Source of the DNA: SAT2750 sp964476375
Lineage (GTDB): Bacteria > Planctomycetota > Planctomycetia > Pirellulales > Pirellulaceae
Length of the DNA stretch: 35,509 bases
Reading direction: 5' to 3'
Assembly: GCA_964476375.1 (NCBI GenBank)
Contig: CAYYZW010000236.1
Coordinates: 1 to 35,509 of the forward strand
The translations under genes were made by a program, and so were the position numbers. Under the pieces are notes generated by a model, which made no database searches, had not been told where the DNA came from, and worked only from the letters and a program-made list of their open reading frames with translations. The stretch's first letter is position 1. The number at the start of each line of letters is the position of its first letter. This document shows positions 23,760 through 31,068 of the stretch, piece after piece.

Positions 23760-25865
23760 ATGAAGAATATTAAACCCGCCCTTATCCTGATTCTCTGTTT
23801 CCTGCTTGGCATGGTAACGATCAATTTCCTCACCGGTTGCGCTCCCCAGCAATCAGGCAATATGCCCCAGAGTCCGCCCACAGCGGATGACGGTCTCATT
23901 GGAGAAGGGGGTGAGACAGCCATCGATGATATTCCTGCTGAACAGCCTGGGGATGCAGGATCCGGACTTGAACTGGATGAGGATGGCGATCCGGTTTACC
24001 AGGTCGGCGCGTGGTCACAGTGGGGAGGAACATCCTATCGCAATAATGTGCCGGTGGGTGTGAATATCCCAACCAGCTGGGCTGTTGGTTCTTTCGATCG
24101 GCGTTCGGGTGAATGGAATTCCGAGGGATCAGAGAATATCAAGTGGGTTGCCCGTGTCGGTAGCCAGACTTATGGAAATCCGGTGGTGTCCGGAGGCCGG
24201 GTTTATGTGGGTACGAACAATAGCGCCGGTTACCTGCCTCGTTATCCTTCCCGTGTCGATCTGGGCTGTCTGCTTTGTTTCAGTGAGGAAGATGGGTCCA
24301 TCCTCTGGCAGCATTCCAGTGAAAAGCTGTCCACCGGCCGTGTGCATGACTGGCCGCTCCAGGGAATCTGCTGTGCACCACTGGTCGAGGGAGAACGACT
24401 CTGGTTTGTCAGCAGCCGTGGGGAAGTCATCTGCGTGGACACCGAGGGATATTACGATGGCGAGGATGATGGTTCCATCAAGGACGAACGAGCTCGTCTG
24501 TTTGATATCCGCAAGGGCGATGATCCGGCAACCGACTCGTTTGCACCCGCGGTGGAGGCGCTGGCGAATGGTTCTGTGAATGAACAACTGCGAGCATCTT
24601 TTGCATCGGCAGGAATGGAATTGCCTGCCGACGTCAAGGTCTCTACCCAGGCCGAGGGGAAGGCCTGGTTGCTCGAGGCCCAGGTGGCGGAGTCCATGCG
24701 GCAGGTTGAGCTGAAAGTGATTGGCCCCAAGCTGAGCGTGTTCAAGATTGTCACTACCGATGACCTGAATGAGGCGGATACGATCTGGCGTTTCAACATG
24801 ATGTCGGAACTCAAGGTCTCCCAGCACAATATGTGTAGTTGTAGTGTGACATCCGCGGGGGATATTCTTTTTGTGAATACCTCCAATGGGCTCGACGAGT
24901 CCCATATTAACCTGCCCTCACCAGAGGCACCCACTTTTGTTGCCATGGACAAGAACACCGGTGAGGTCTACTGGACGGACAAGTCACCGGGCGCAAACAT
25001 CCTGCATGGTCAATGGTCCTCTCCGACAACGGGAATCCTGGATGGTGTCCCCCAGGTCATTTTTGCCGGTGGGGATGGCTGGGTTTACAGCTTCAAGGCC
25101 GACAAGGGGAAGGATGGAGTTCCAGAACTGCTTTGGAAGTTCGATGCCAATCCGAAAGAATCGAAGTGGGTCCTGGGTGGCCGGGGAACGCGGAACAATA
25201 TTATCGCCACGCCGGTGATCTACAAGGGGATGGTCTATGTGGCTGTCGGACAGGATCCCGAGCATGGCGAAGGTGTCGGCCATCTGTGGTGCCTTGATCC
25301 CACCCGACGAGGGGATGTAAGCCCCGAGCTGGCGGTGAAAGTGGGAACAACGGATGTTATCGAACATCGTCGTCTCCAGGCGGTGATTGCCGAGGAAGGA
25401 GAGGCAGCCATTGATAATGAGAATTCCGCGGTGATCTGGCATTATTCTGCCTTTGACCAGGATGGGGATGGTGAGATTGGTTTCGAGGAGCAGATGCATC
25501 GAAGTTGTGGCACGGTGGCTATTAAGGATGACATTCTCTACATCGCTGATTTCAGCGGTCTCTTTCACTGCCTCGATGCGATCACCGGGAAAGTCCACTG
25601 GACCTATGACATGCTGGCGGCTGCCTGGGGATCTCCGTTGATCGTCGAAGGGCATGTATATATTGGTGACGAGGATGGTGACATTTCGATCTTCCCCCTC
25701 AGTGCCGACAAGGAGGTGGCACTGAAGGATGGTTTTGAGCCAGGCACCGGTGAGATCAATATGAAGAACTCGGTTTACAGCACGCCGATCGTTGCCAACA
25801 ACGTGTTGTTTATCTGCAACAAGACCCACCTGTTCGCGATCAGCGCCACCGATGCTGGCGAGTAG
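23760..25865 (+). CDS. PQQ-like propeller lipoprotein with an EF-hand
   Basis: This protein has 701 residues. The signal sequence ends in the lipobox L-T-G-C (Cys27), so it is probably lipid-anchored. A Gly/Asp-rich linker (about 30-75) leads into a PQQ-like beta-propeller (WVARVGSQTYGNPVVSGGRV, EVYWTDKS, KVHWTYDMLAAAWGSPLIVE). Residues 566-577, DQDGDGEIGFEE, are a canonical calcium EF-hand loop, with acidic residues at positions 1, 3, 5 and 12 and Ile at position 8, inserted in the propeller. A helical insert of about 75 residues with many charged residues lies near 265-335. Its first half is not closely alike to the previous gene, but both are lipoproteins of the same class. GGAG lies about 12 bases before the ATG. 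Role unknown. Confidence 0.9.
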   Translation: MKNIKPALILILCFLLGMVTINFLTGCAPQQSGNMPQSPPTADDGLIGEGGETAIDDIPAEQPGDAGSGLELDEDGDPVYQVGAWSQWGGTSYRNNVPVGVNIPTSWAVGSFDRRSGEWNSEGSENIKWVARVGSQTYGNPVVSGGRVYVGTNNSAGYLPRYPSRVDLGCLLCFSEEDGSILWQHSSEKLSTGRVHDWPLQGICCAPLVEGERLWFVSSRGEVICVDTEGYYDGEDDGSIKDERARLFDIRKGDDPATDSFAPAVEALANGSVNEQLRASFASAGMELPADVKVSTQAEGKAWLLEAQVAESMRQVELKVIGPKLSVFKIVTTDDLNEADTIWRFNMMSELKVSQHNMCSCSVTSAGDILFVNTSNGLDESHINLPSPEAPTFVAMDKNTGEVYWTDKSPGANILHGQWSSPTTGILDGVPQVIFAGGDGWVYSFKADKGKDGVPELLWKFDANPKESKWVLGGRGTRNNIIATPVIYKGMVYVAVGQDPEHGEGVGHLWCLDPTRRGDVSPELAVKVGTTDVIEHRRLQAVIAEEGEAAIDNENSAVIWHYSAFDQDGDGEIGFEEQMHRSCGTVAIKDDILYIADFSGLFHCLDAITGKVHWTYDMLAAAWGSPLIVEGHVYIGDEDGDISIFPLSADKEVALKDGFEPGTGEINMKNSVYSTPIVANNVLFICNKTHLFAISATDAGE

Positions 25866-25879
25866 AGGCGCAAGGCGAT

Positions 25880-26584
25880 CTAGTTCTCGGGACTGGGTGG
25901 GCCAGGGTCCACGATCCTGGGATCGGCCTGGGGATCGGTCATTGCCGTGATGAATTCCATGCCTGCCAGCATGGCGTAGGCATCGTCGCGATGACGAAGA
26001 ATTGTCCCGGGATGGACGTGCAGGTCGATCGTGTAGCGACGACCGGCCTGGATCGTCTCCAGGATTTGCCTTTCAGCGGTCAGGGATTGTGATTTCTCCT
26101 CCCGTACCCGGAAACGGGTTGCCCGCACGTACCGGACGCAGGGAACGGTTCCAATGATCAAAGGCCGTACCGGCTCTACCAGCTTGATGTTGTCAGTGTC
26201 CAGACAGGACTGGACGAAACGGGCATGGGCGACCAGGTTTTCTTCGGTCAACTGGCCTGTCGCCTCGCCTCGTGGGTCCTCGACCGTGACCCAGATGCGA
26301 GGAAGGCGAGTCCTGCGCGTCTTGTCCATGAAAATCCGGGCAAGGTATCCTTCTCGCCTGCTTGCCCAGCTCCACTCGGAAGGTGATGCCAGCATCAATC
26401 GACCCTCGTCCAGCGGAGGAAAGTAATCACCCAGGGCTGGAAGCTGGGATGTGTCGACGCGCTTGATCTGCAGTGCCGCGCCAGGAGAAGCGGGGGGAAT
26501 GTCCGGGCTGGTCGTCGAGGAGGAGCATCCAGGCAGGAAGAAAACAAGAAGAGTGATCGAGCGGAAACGTCGACGGCCGCCCAT
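25880..26584 (-). CDS. Lipoprotein of unknown function
   Basis: This protein has 234 residues. The signal sequence ends F-L-P-G-C, an acceptable lipobox (Cys20), followed by a Ser/Thr linker. The mature part is alpha/beta, with SEWSWASRREGYLARIFMDK, IWVTVEDPRGEATG and repeated basic strands (VRATRFRVREEK). No catalytic motif is seen and I do not recognise the family. Its ATG overlaps the stop of the H1-like gene by one base (TGATG), so it is translationally coupled to it. This pairing of a nucleoid-type protein with a lipoprotein is odd. The 3' end lies 14 bases from the convergent propeller gene. Confidence 0.78.
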   Translation of the reverse strand: MGGRRRFRSITLLVFFLPGCSSSTTSPDIPPASPGAALQIKRVDTSQLPALGDYFPPLDEGRLMLASPSEWSWASRREGYLARIFMDKTRRTRLPRIWVTVEDPRGEATGQLTEENLVAHARFVQSCLDTDNIKLVEPVRPLIIGTVPCVRYVRATRFRVREEKSQSLTAERQILETIQAGRRYTIDLHVHPGTILRHRDDAYAMLAGMEFITAMTDPQADPRIVDPGPPSPEN

Positions 26585-26940
26585 CAGACCTCCTCTTCTT
26601 CAACCGGTTTCTTCACGAGCCTGATGAAATGAGGTGACTTGCCCGACTTGGACAAGTCATCTTTCTTTTTTTCAGCAGCCTTCCGGTCGAAATACTCGAA
26701 CGAGGCAACTTCCTTGACAGACTGGTTGAAAACACCCCAGGTTGCCTTGAGCCGAACCTCGACAGGCTCCTTGCTGCGACGGGTTGCCCGCTTGGCAGGT
26801 TTCTTTTTGGCGGCAGGTGTTTCCTTGCCCGCCTCTTTTTCAGCGGTCTTCTTGGCAGCTACTTTTTTCTTTGTAGTGGCCTTTTTGGCAGCTGGTTTTT
26901 TCGTCGTGGCCTTTTTTGGGTCGGCTTTTTTCTTTGCCAT
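26584..26940 (-). CDS. Histone H1-like Lys/Ala-rich protein with conserved C-terminal domain
   Basis: This protein has 118 residues from the ATG at 26940 (GAGAG about six bases upstream); the frame reaches 27282, but the extra part is a poor coding match. The first 60 residues are dominated by Lys, Ala and Thr (KKATTKKPAAKKATTKKKVA), as in bacterial H1-like proteins such as Hc1 or AlgP tails, and probably bind DNA or RNA. The last 55 residues are a compact domain (LKATWGVFNQSVKEVASFEY, then HFIRLVKKPVEEEE). The acidic end contrasts with the basic tail. It probably helps organise the nucleoid. A TATGAT -10 box lies upstream, with a small hairpin in its leader. Confidence 0.85.
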   Translation of the reverse strand: MAKKKADPKKATTKKPAAKKATTKKKVAAKKTAEKEAGKETPAAKKKPAKRATRRSKEPVEVRLKATWGVFNQSVKEVASFEYFDRKAAEKKKDDLSKSGKSPHFIRLVKKPVEEEEV

Positions 26941-26953
26941 TATCGCTCTCGTG

Positions 26954-26969
26954 AGGGGGTAAAACCCCT
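26954..26969 (-). promoter_or_regulatory. Hairpin in leader of H1-like gene
   Basis: AGGGG and CCCCT (26954-26958 and 26965-26969) pair around a six-base AT-rich loop, just upstream of the ribosome site of the H1-like gene. It may modulate its translation; support is only structural. Confidence 0.25.
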
Positions 26970-27015
26970 GAATACGTGGTGTTTGGCCTCTGCTGAAATC
27001 ACTGTTTGGAGGCAT

Positions 27016-27021
27016 ATCATA
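27016..27021 (-). promoter_or_regulatory. Candidate -10 (TATGAT) for the H1-like/lipoprotein operon
   Basis: The reverse complement reads TATGAT, five of six bases of the consensus, about 76 bases before the ATG. No clear -35 box. Confidence 0.35.
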
Positions 27022-27074
27022 GAGAATACTCAGATGAAAGAACACAGGAATATCGGGCGGGGAGGAATCTTGCA

Positions 27075-27091
27075 GAAAAGGGCCTCTTTTC
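27075..27091 (-). terminator. Weak hairpin after BFD-like gene
   Basis: GAAAAG and CTTTTC (27075-27080 and 27086-27091) can pair eight bases beyond the minus-strand stop, followed by a mixed tract. A weak intrinsic terminator is possible. Confidence 0.25.
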
Positions 27092-27098
27092 AGGGTAA

Positions 27099-27419
27099 TT
27101 ACGGCATTTTTTGTTCTGCGTTGATCGGCGTGGCCCCACAGGGGGGAGTGCCTCCTCCCTGCTGGACATAGTGAGAGCGTCTTTTGGCACATTCCTCTAC
27201 GGTGGGTAACACAAGGCCCTCCCTGTTTCCCTCCTGGGCCTGTTCGAATAACTTCTGCAGGAATGGTCGGCACCAGCCACATCCGGTGCCGGCACCAAAG
27301 CAGTCACTCAGCTGAGCTGCTTTCTGAGGCTTTTCGACCCTCAGGTAATTGACCACCTTCCGCCTGGTGACATGGAAGCAGAGGCAGAGTTCATCATCGA
27401 GTTCCATAGAACAGCTCAT
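27099..27419 (-). CDS. BFD-like [2Fe-2S]-binding protein
   Basis: This protein has 106 residues. The domain LCLCFHVTRRKVVNYLR, then an SDCFGAGTGCGWC segment, holds four cysteines in a C-x-C / C-x2-C-type spacing (the DCFGAGTGCGWC cysteine between them is extra). This is the bacterioferritin-associated-ferredoxin fold, which binds a [2Fe-2S] cluster. Known BFD proteins mediate iron release from bacterioferritin or serve as modules of nitrite reductases and NifU. The C-terminal extension of about 40 residues (VEECAKRRSHYVQQGGGTPP) is beyond the usual BFD length. Its start overlaps the stop of the M20 peptidase gene (ATGA). No bacterioferritin gene is in the window, so the partner is unknown. 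Confidence 0.85.
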   Translation of the reverse strand: MSCSMELDDELCLCFHVTRRKVVNYLRVEKPQKAAQLSDCFGAGTGCGWCRPFLQKLFEQAQEGNREGLVLPTVEECAKRRSHYVQQGGGTPPCGATPINAEQKMP

Positions 27420-28639
27420 TTCTCCGTACCAGTGGCCAGCACCAGTGCAACCTGGCAGGCGGTATGAAATTCTTCCAGGTCCAGCTGTTCCTTCACCGTG
27501 TGGGCATTTCTCTGGCCACAGCCCAGGGAGACGGTCGGGATACCATGCTTGGTCGTCCAGTTGGCGTCCAGGCCCCCGTTGGCGATTGCAAGTTCCGGTT
27601 CTCGTCCCAGGGATCGAACTGCTTGCTCGGCAACCTGCACGCAGGGCTCGTTTGTCTTTAGCCGGAAGGAATCATAGTCCAGCCGACCGGTCCAGTTCAT
27701 TCGTCCACGTTTTCCATCGGCACTGACGACTTTTTTCAGAGCCCTCTGGAAAGCCTGTTTGATTTCCTTCACGATCTGGCGGCGGAATGGCCTGTCATGG
27801 CTCCGTGCTTCAGCACGGATAAAAACATGGTCGGTGACCACGTTGGTGGCATCGCCACCACGGATAACTCCCACGTTACTTGTTCCCTGTTTCCCTTTCT
27901 TGCTTATCTGGCCATGCCATCCATTGTCCTGCAAGTCTGCGATTGCCAATGCCGCGATAGCGATGGCACTGACTCCCTGTTCCGGGGCACCGCCAGCGTG
28001 ACTTGCCAGGCCTTCAATCTCGATCACGATCCGGTAGCCCCCCGTGGCCCCGATGGTCAGCTTCGTGGCATTTCCTCCGTCCCAGTTGAAGGCAAGCCGG
28101 GGTTTGGAAAGCATGCTCTTGCGGACATGATGGGCACCATGCAAACCGATTTCTTCCTGCACAAACCAGCAGAAGGTGAGTGGTGGGTGGGGGAGCCTGT
28201 TGCGGAGGATCTCCCGTGCAGCGGTCAGAATGGTTGCGACTCCGGCCCGGTCGTCGGCACCCAGCCCGGTGGCGGGATGTGCCGAAACGACATGCCCGTT
28301 GCGCCGGACTGGTTGGGATCCGACACAGATGGGTACCGTGTCCAGGTGTGCCGAGAGCATCCGTCGGGGTGCACGGATGGTACCCGGGAGCCTGAGGACC
28401 AGGTTGCCATGGTCGCCTGGAACAGGAGTACGCTTGTGAGCGGCATCTGTATGAATGGCATCCTTCGTAGCACCGGCAGCAAGCAGCGTGTCGATGACAT
28501 GACGAGCTGCTGCCGCCTCATGACCGCTTGTCCCCTGAATTGCCATCAGTTCCATCACGAGCTGAAAGGCATCACGGCGATCATGCCTGAAGGGTGTTGT
28601 GGTGGCCTTCCCACCGGGCTGGTGTTTCCTGGCCGGCAT
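27416..28639 (-). CDS. M20-type metallopeptidase (PepT-like)
   Basis: The ATG at 28639 is chosen because AGGAGG lies about seven bases before it; the frame runs on to 28750 but this would cross the promoter region. The product has 407 residues. The two-zinc site can be read: SAHLDTVP (His, with Asp two later), GADDRAGVATIL (bridging Asp), VQEEIGLHGA (catalytic Glu pair), FNWDGGN (Asp), and NAHTVKE (final His). This set and the order fit the M20 family, closest to aminotripeptidase T. It cleaves small peptides in the cytoplasm. No signal peptide is present. It is coupled to the BFD-like gene. Confidence 0.9.
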   Translation of the reverse strand: MPARKHQPGGKATTTPFRHDRRDAFQLVMELMAIQGTSGHEAAAARHVIDTLLAAGATKDAIHTDAAHKRTPVPGDHGNLVLRLPGTIRAPRRMLSAHLDTVPICVGSQPVRRNGHVVSAHPATGLGADDRAGVATILTAAREILRNRLPHPPLTFCWFVQEEIGLHGAHHVRKSMLSKPRLAFNWDGGNATKLTIGATGGYRIVIEIEGLASHAGGAPEQGVSAIAIAALAIADLQDNGWHGQISKKGKQGTSNVGVIRGGDATNVVTDHVFIRAEARSHDRPFRRQIVKEIKQAFQRALKKVVSADGKRGRMNWTGRLDYDSFRLKTNEPCVQVAEQAVRSLGREPELAIANGGLDANWTTKHGIPTVSLGCGQRNAHTVKEQLDLEEFHTACQVALVLATGTEK

Positions 28640-28698
28640 GCGATGTCCTCCTGGTTTGTGGTCACGGCAGCATCTTGGTTTCTCGCCGCATTCGCCGT

Positions 28699-28731
28699 AT
28701 TCTAGGGCGATGTCGCTGTTGAGCCTAGAAT
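28699..28731. promoter_or_regulatory. Divergent TAGAAT promoters forming an 8-bp inverted repeat
   Basis: ATTCTAGG (28699-28706) and CCTAGAAT (28724-28731) are exact reverse complements 17 bases apart. Read outward, each supplies a TAGAAT -10 element: the minus-strand one 60 bases before the peptidase start, the plus-strand one 22 bases before the deoxyribosyltransferase-like start. Neither has a strong -35 box. The dyad could be two -10 boxes, an operator, or both. Confidence 0.45.
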
Positions 28732-28752
28732 CCCGGGAAGGTTGTTTCAAGC

Positions 28753-29187
28753 ATGCGTTTTTTTATCGCCGGTATCATGCAGGGTTCTCACGTGGAAGCA
28801 GTCCTGCATGGCCAGGATTATCGCGAACAACTCTATCAACTGCTTGGCCGCTATTACCCCGATAGCGAGATCTATGATCCCCGGGCTGAACACCATGAGT
28901 CTCTGGACTATGATGACCAGCAGGGACGAGATGTCTTTATGATGCACAACCGGATGTGTGCGGAGGTGGATGTCGTTGTCGCTTTCCTTCCCGAGGCGTC
29001 AATGGGAACGGCAATCGAAATGTGGGAAGCATTTACCCATGGCCGCCGTGTGGTTGCGATTAGCCCCCTGCACAGGAACTGGGTTGTCCGTTACTGCAGT
29101 CACCTTGTTCTTGAGGACCTGGGATCGCTGGAGCGGGCCCTGGAAGATGGGACATTCCAGCAAGCAGTGGAAGGAGTTCCGGGATGA
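28753..29187 (+). CDS. Nucleoside 2-deoxyribosyltransferase-like protein
   Basis: This protein has 144 residues. MRFFIAGIMQGSH opens with the strand-1 loop typical of this fold; EIYDPRAEHHESL, then VDVVVAFLPEASMGTAIEMW, gives the G-T-A-x-E motif with the likely catalytic Glu of nucleoside deoxyribosyltransferase-like enzymes. The group includes base-exchange enzymes and also sensors or effectors of nucleotide-derived signals, so enzyme activity is inferred, not certain. Its TGA overlaps the rlmN start (ATGA). The divergent promoter dyad lies directly upstream. It probably acts in nucleotide salvage. Confidence 0.82.
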   Translation: MRFFIAGIMQGSHVEAVLHGQDYREQLYQLLGRYYPDSEIYDPRAEHHESLDYDDQQGRDVFMMHNRMCAEVDVVVAFLPEASMGTAIEMWEAFTHGRRVVAISPLHRNWVVRYCSHLVLEDLGSLERALEDGTFQQAVEGVPG

Positions 29188-30218
29188 CATACCTGCTGGA
29201 TCCCTCCAGTCACCGGATTTCGCAGTGGCTCCAGGAGCAGGGTGAACCTGCCTTTCGTTTCCGCCAGATATGGCGATGGCTGGCTGTCGGGCGGGCGACC
29301 AGTTTTTCCGAGATGACGGACCTTCCCGCGAGCCTGCGGGAAAAACTGGATGACGTGATCCCGGTGTGGGAGACCACGGTTCTGGCACACCAGCAATCCG
29401 AAGATGGAAGTGAGAAATTACTACTGGAGTTTTCCTCAGGTGGGCAGGTGGAGTGTGTGCTTTTGCGTGACGGGGATCGTCGCACAGTCTGCGTCAGTAG
29501 CCAGGTGGGTTGTGCGATGGGATGTGTTTTTTGTGCCAGTGGCCTGGACGGGGTCGACAGGGATCTGACGGCAGGGGAAATTATCGAGCAGATGATCCGG
29601 CTTCAGCATTGCCTTCCCGACGAGGAACGGATCAGCCACATCGTCATGATGGGGATGGGAGAACCACTGGCAAACCTCGATAACGTACTCTCGGCACTGG
29701 AGTTTTCTGGGGACCCGGAGGGCCTCGGGATCAGTGCCCGGCGGATCACTATTTCCACGGTGGGCCTGCCGGCGGCGATCCGAAAGATGGCAGCCCGTGA
29801 ATGTCGTTATCACCTGGCTGTTTCCCTGCATGCGGCGGAGGATAGCCTGCGGACGCGGCTTGTTCCGGTGAACCAGGGAATCGGACTTGAAGATATCCTC
29901 TCTGCCGCCGATTCCTACTTTGATGTATCTGGCAGGCGTTTGACATTTGAATATGTCTTGCTCGCCGGTGTGAATGACAGCCCGGATGATGCCTCCCGGC
30001 TCGGCAGATTGCTTCGCGGCCGACCGGCAATGATCAATTTGATTCCGTGTAATCCAGTGGATGGATTACCCTACCAGCCACCCTCCGGTGCTGCTGTGCG
30101 CCGTTTCCAGCAAGTTCTTGAGGACCAGGGCCTTAATGTCCAGGTCCGCCAGCGAAAGGGTGACAAGATCAATGCAGCCTGTGGCCAGTTGCGACGGACC
30201 GTCGGGGGAGCCCGGTGA
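29184..30218 (+). CDS. rlmN: Dual-specificity rRNA/tRNA methyltransferase RlmN
   Basis: This protein has 344 residues. The radical-SAM cluster motif CAMGCVFC gives Cys110, Cys114 and Cys117, and MGMGEPLANLDNV is the Gly-Glu SAM-binding motif. Near the end INAACGQLRR supplies Cys333, the residue that forms the methyl-bearing or radical cysteine partner in RlmN. The enzyme methylates C2 of adenosine 2503 in 23S rRNA and, in some bacteria, adenosine 37 of tRNAs. Residue order and length fit RlmN/Cfr; the resistance enzyme Cfr is less likely given chromosomal coupling with a housekeeping gene. The start overlaps the previous stop. Confidence 0.95.
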   Translation: MTYLLDPSSHRISQWLQEQGEPAFRFRQIWRWLAVGRATSFSEMTDLPASLREKLDDVIPVWETTVLAHQQSEDGSEKLLLEFSSGGQVECVLLRDGDRRTVCVSSQVGCAMGCVFCASGLDGVDRDLTAGEIIEQMIRLQHCLPDEERISHIVMMGMGEPLANLDNVLSALEFSGDPEGLGISARRITISTVGLPAAIRKMAARECRYHLAVSLHAAEDSLRTRLVPVNQGIGLEDILSAADSYFDVSGRRLTFEYVLLAGVNDSPDDASRLGRLLRGRPAMINLIPCNPVDGLPYQPPSGAAVRRFQQVLEDQGLNVQVRQRKGDKINAACGQLRRTVGGAR

Positions 30219-30248
30219 TTGGCCGTTATCAAGGTGATGGATTAGACT
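30219..30248 (+). promoter_or_regulatory. Candidate promoter (TTGGCC-N18-TAGACT)
   Basis: TTGGCC (30219-30224) and TAGACT (30243-30248) are 18 bases apart, followed by GG. They lie just after rlmN and ahead of the sigma-factor gene. Confidence 0.4.
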
Positions 30249-30321
30249 GGAAAGGAGTCTGGGGGTCTGCCTGCTGCAGAAAGTGGAGGCATGGTCCTGA
30301 TGATCATGATCCGGAACAAAG

Positions 30322-31068
30322 GTGGTCAGTAGTATCGTGGCGATTTCCGATACAACCCTGAAGAAGTACGAGGAACTGGATCCCGATGTACGGCTCATGC
30401 TGCAGGTTCGAGATGATCATGCCGCCGCTTTTGAGGAGCTTGTCGCTCGCTACCAGGTCCGTTTAATCTCTATTTTCCAGCACTCACTGGGCGAACGAGA
30501 GCAGGCCGAGGATCTGGCCCAGGAGGTTTTTCTTCGCATTTACCGGGCCCGCAAGAGGTATATTCCCAGCTCCCGTTTTTCCACCTGGCTTTTCACGATA
30601 GCCCACAACGTCGCCAGTAATGCTCGTCGAAGCCGTTACCGGCGGCGAGAGGTCCAGGTAACGGGGAGGTCGACATCTTCTTTTTCCGCTTCCCCCCTGG
30701 CCCAGATGATCGAGGCAGCAAGCGGGCTGCATCCCACAAGGCGGTTGGATCGAACAGAGAGGGCCCAGCTGGTCCATCTTGCCATGGAAACCCTCAGTGA
30801 TCGGCAGCGGATGGCCCTCCTGCTTTCCAAGTTCGAGGGGATGAGCTATGCGGAGATTGGCGAGGTCATGGAACTGACCACATCGGCAATCAAGAGCCTG
30901 TTGTCCAGGGCACGGGGTAACCTGCGAGATATTCTGCAGCCCTACGTGACGAATGGTGCAATGCCGGGAAAAACACGAAACCGGGCTATAGCGGAACAGG
31001 AATCCGCCCCAGAATCGACAGACTCCCTGGTCGAGTGTGACGATGAGTCAACGAGCGAGGTGGATTGA
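30322..31068 (+). CDS. ECF-type RNA polymerase sigma factor
   Basis: This protein has 248 residues from GTG at 30322; a second GTG at 30337, with AAGGTGG eleven bases upstream, would give 243. Region 2 runs about 37-110 (AFEELVARYQVRLIS, then AEDLAQEVFLRIYRARKRY, and the -10-contacting TWLFTIAHN). Region 4 runs about 158-212 (LSDRQRMALLLSKFEGMSYA, EIGEVMELTTSAIKSLLSRA). Regions 1.1 and 3 are missing, as in ECF factors. A C-terminal tail of about 35 residues, acidic and Ser/Thr-rich, follows region 4; some ECF groups have regulatory tails there. The next gene begins directly after its stop and encodes the likely anti-sigma factor. Confidence 0.93.
   Translation: MVSSIVAISDTTLKKYEELDPDVRLMLQVRDDHAAAFEELVARYQVRLISIFQHSLGEREQAEDLAQEVFLRIYRARKRYIPSSRFSTWLFTIAHNVASNARRSRYRRREVQVTGRSTSSFSASPLAQMIEAASGLHPTRRLDRTERAQLVHLAMETLSDRQRMALLLSKFEGMSYAEIGEVMELTTSAIKSLLSRARGNLRDILQPYVTNGAMPGKTRNRAIAEQESAPESTDSLVECDDESTSEVD

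Noticed and set aside
24129..25829. Minus-strand open frames of 258 and 281 codons
   Set aside because: Both are antisense to the propeller lipoprotein; composition (many His and Gly) is that of a mirror frame.
27797..28705. 302-codon plus-strand open frame
   Set aside because: It lies fully antisense to the M20 peptidase, whose motifs are clear; the product is Cys-, Gly- and Met-rich with no recognisable fold.
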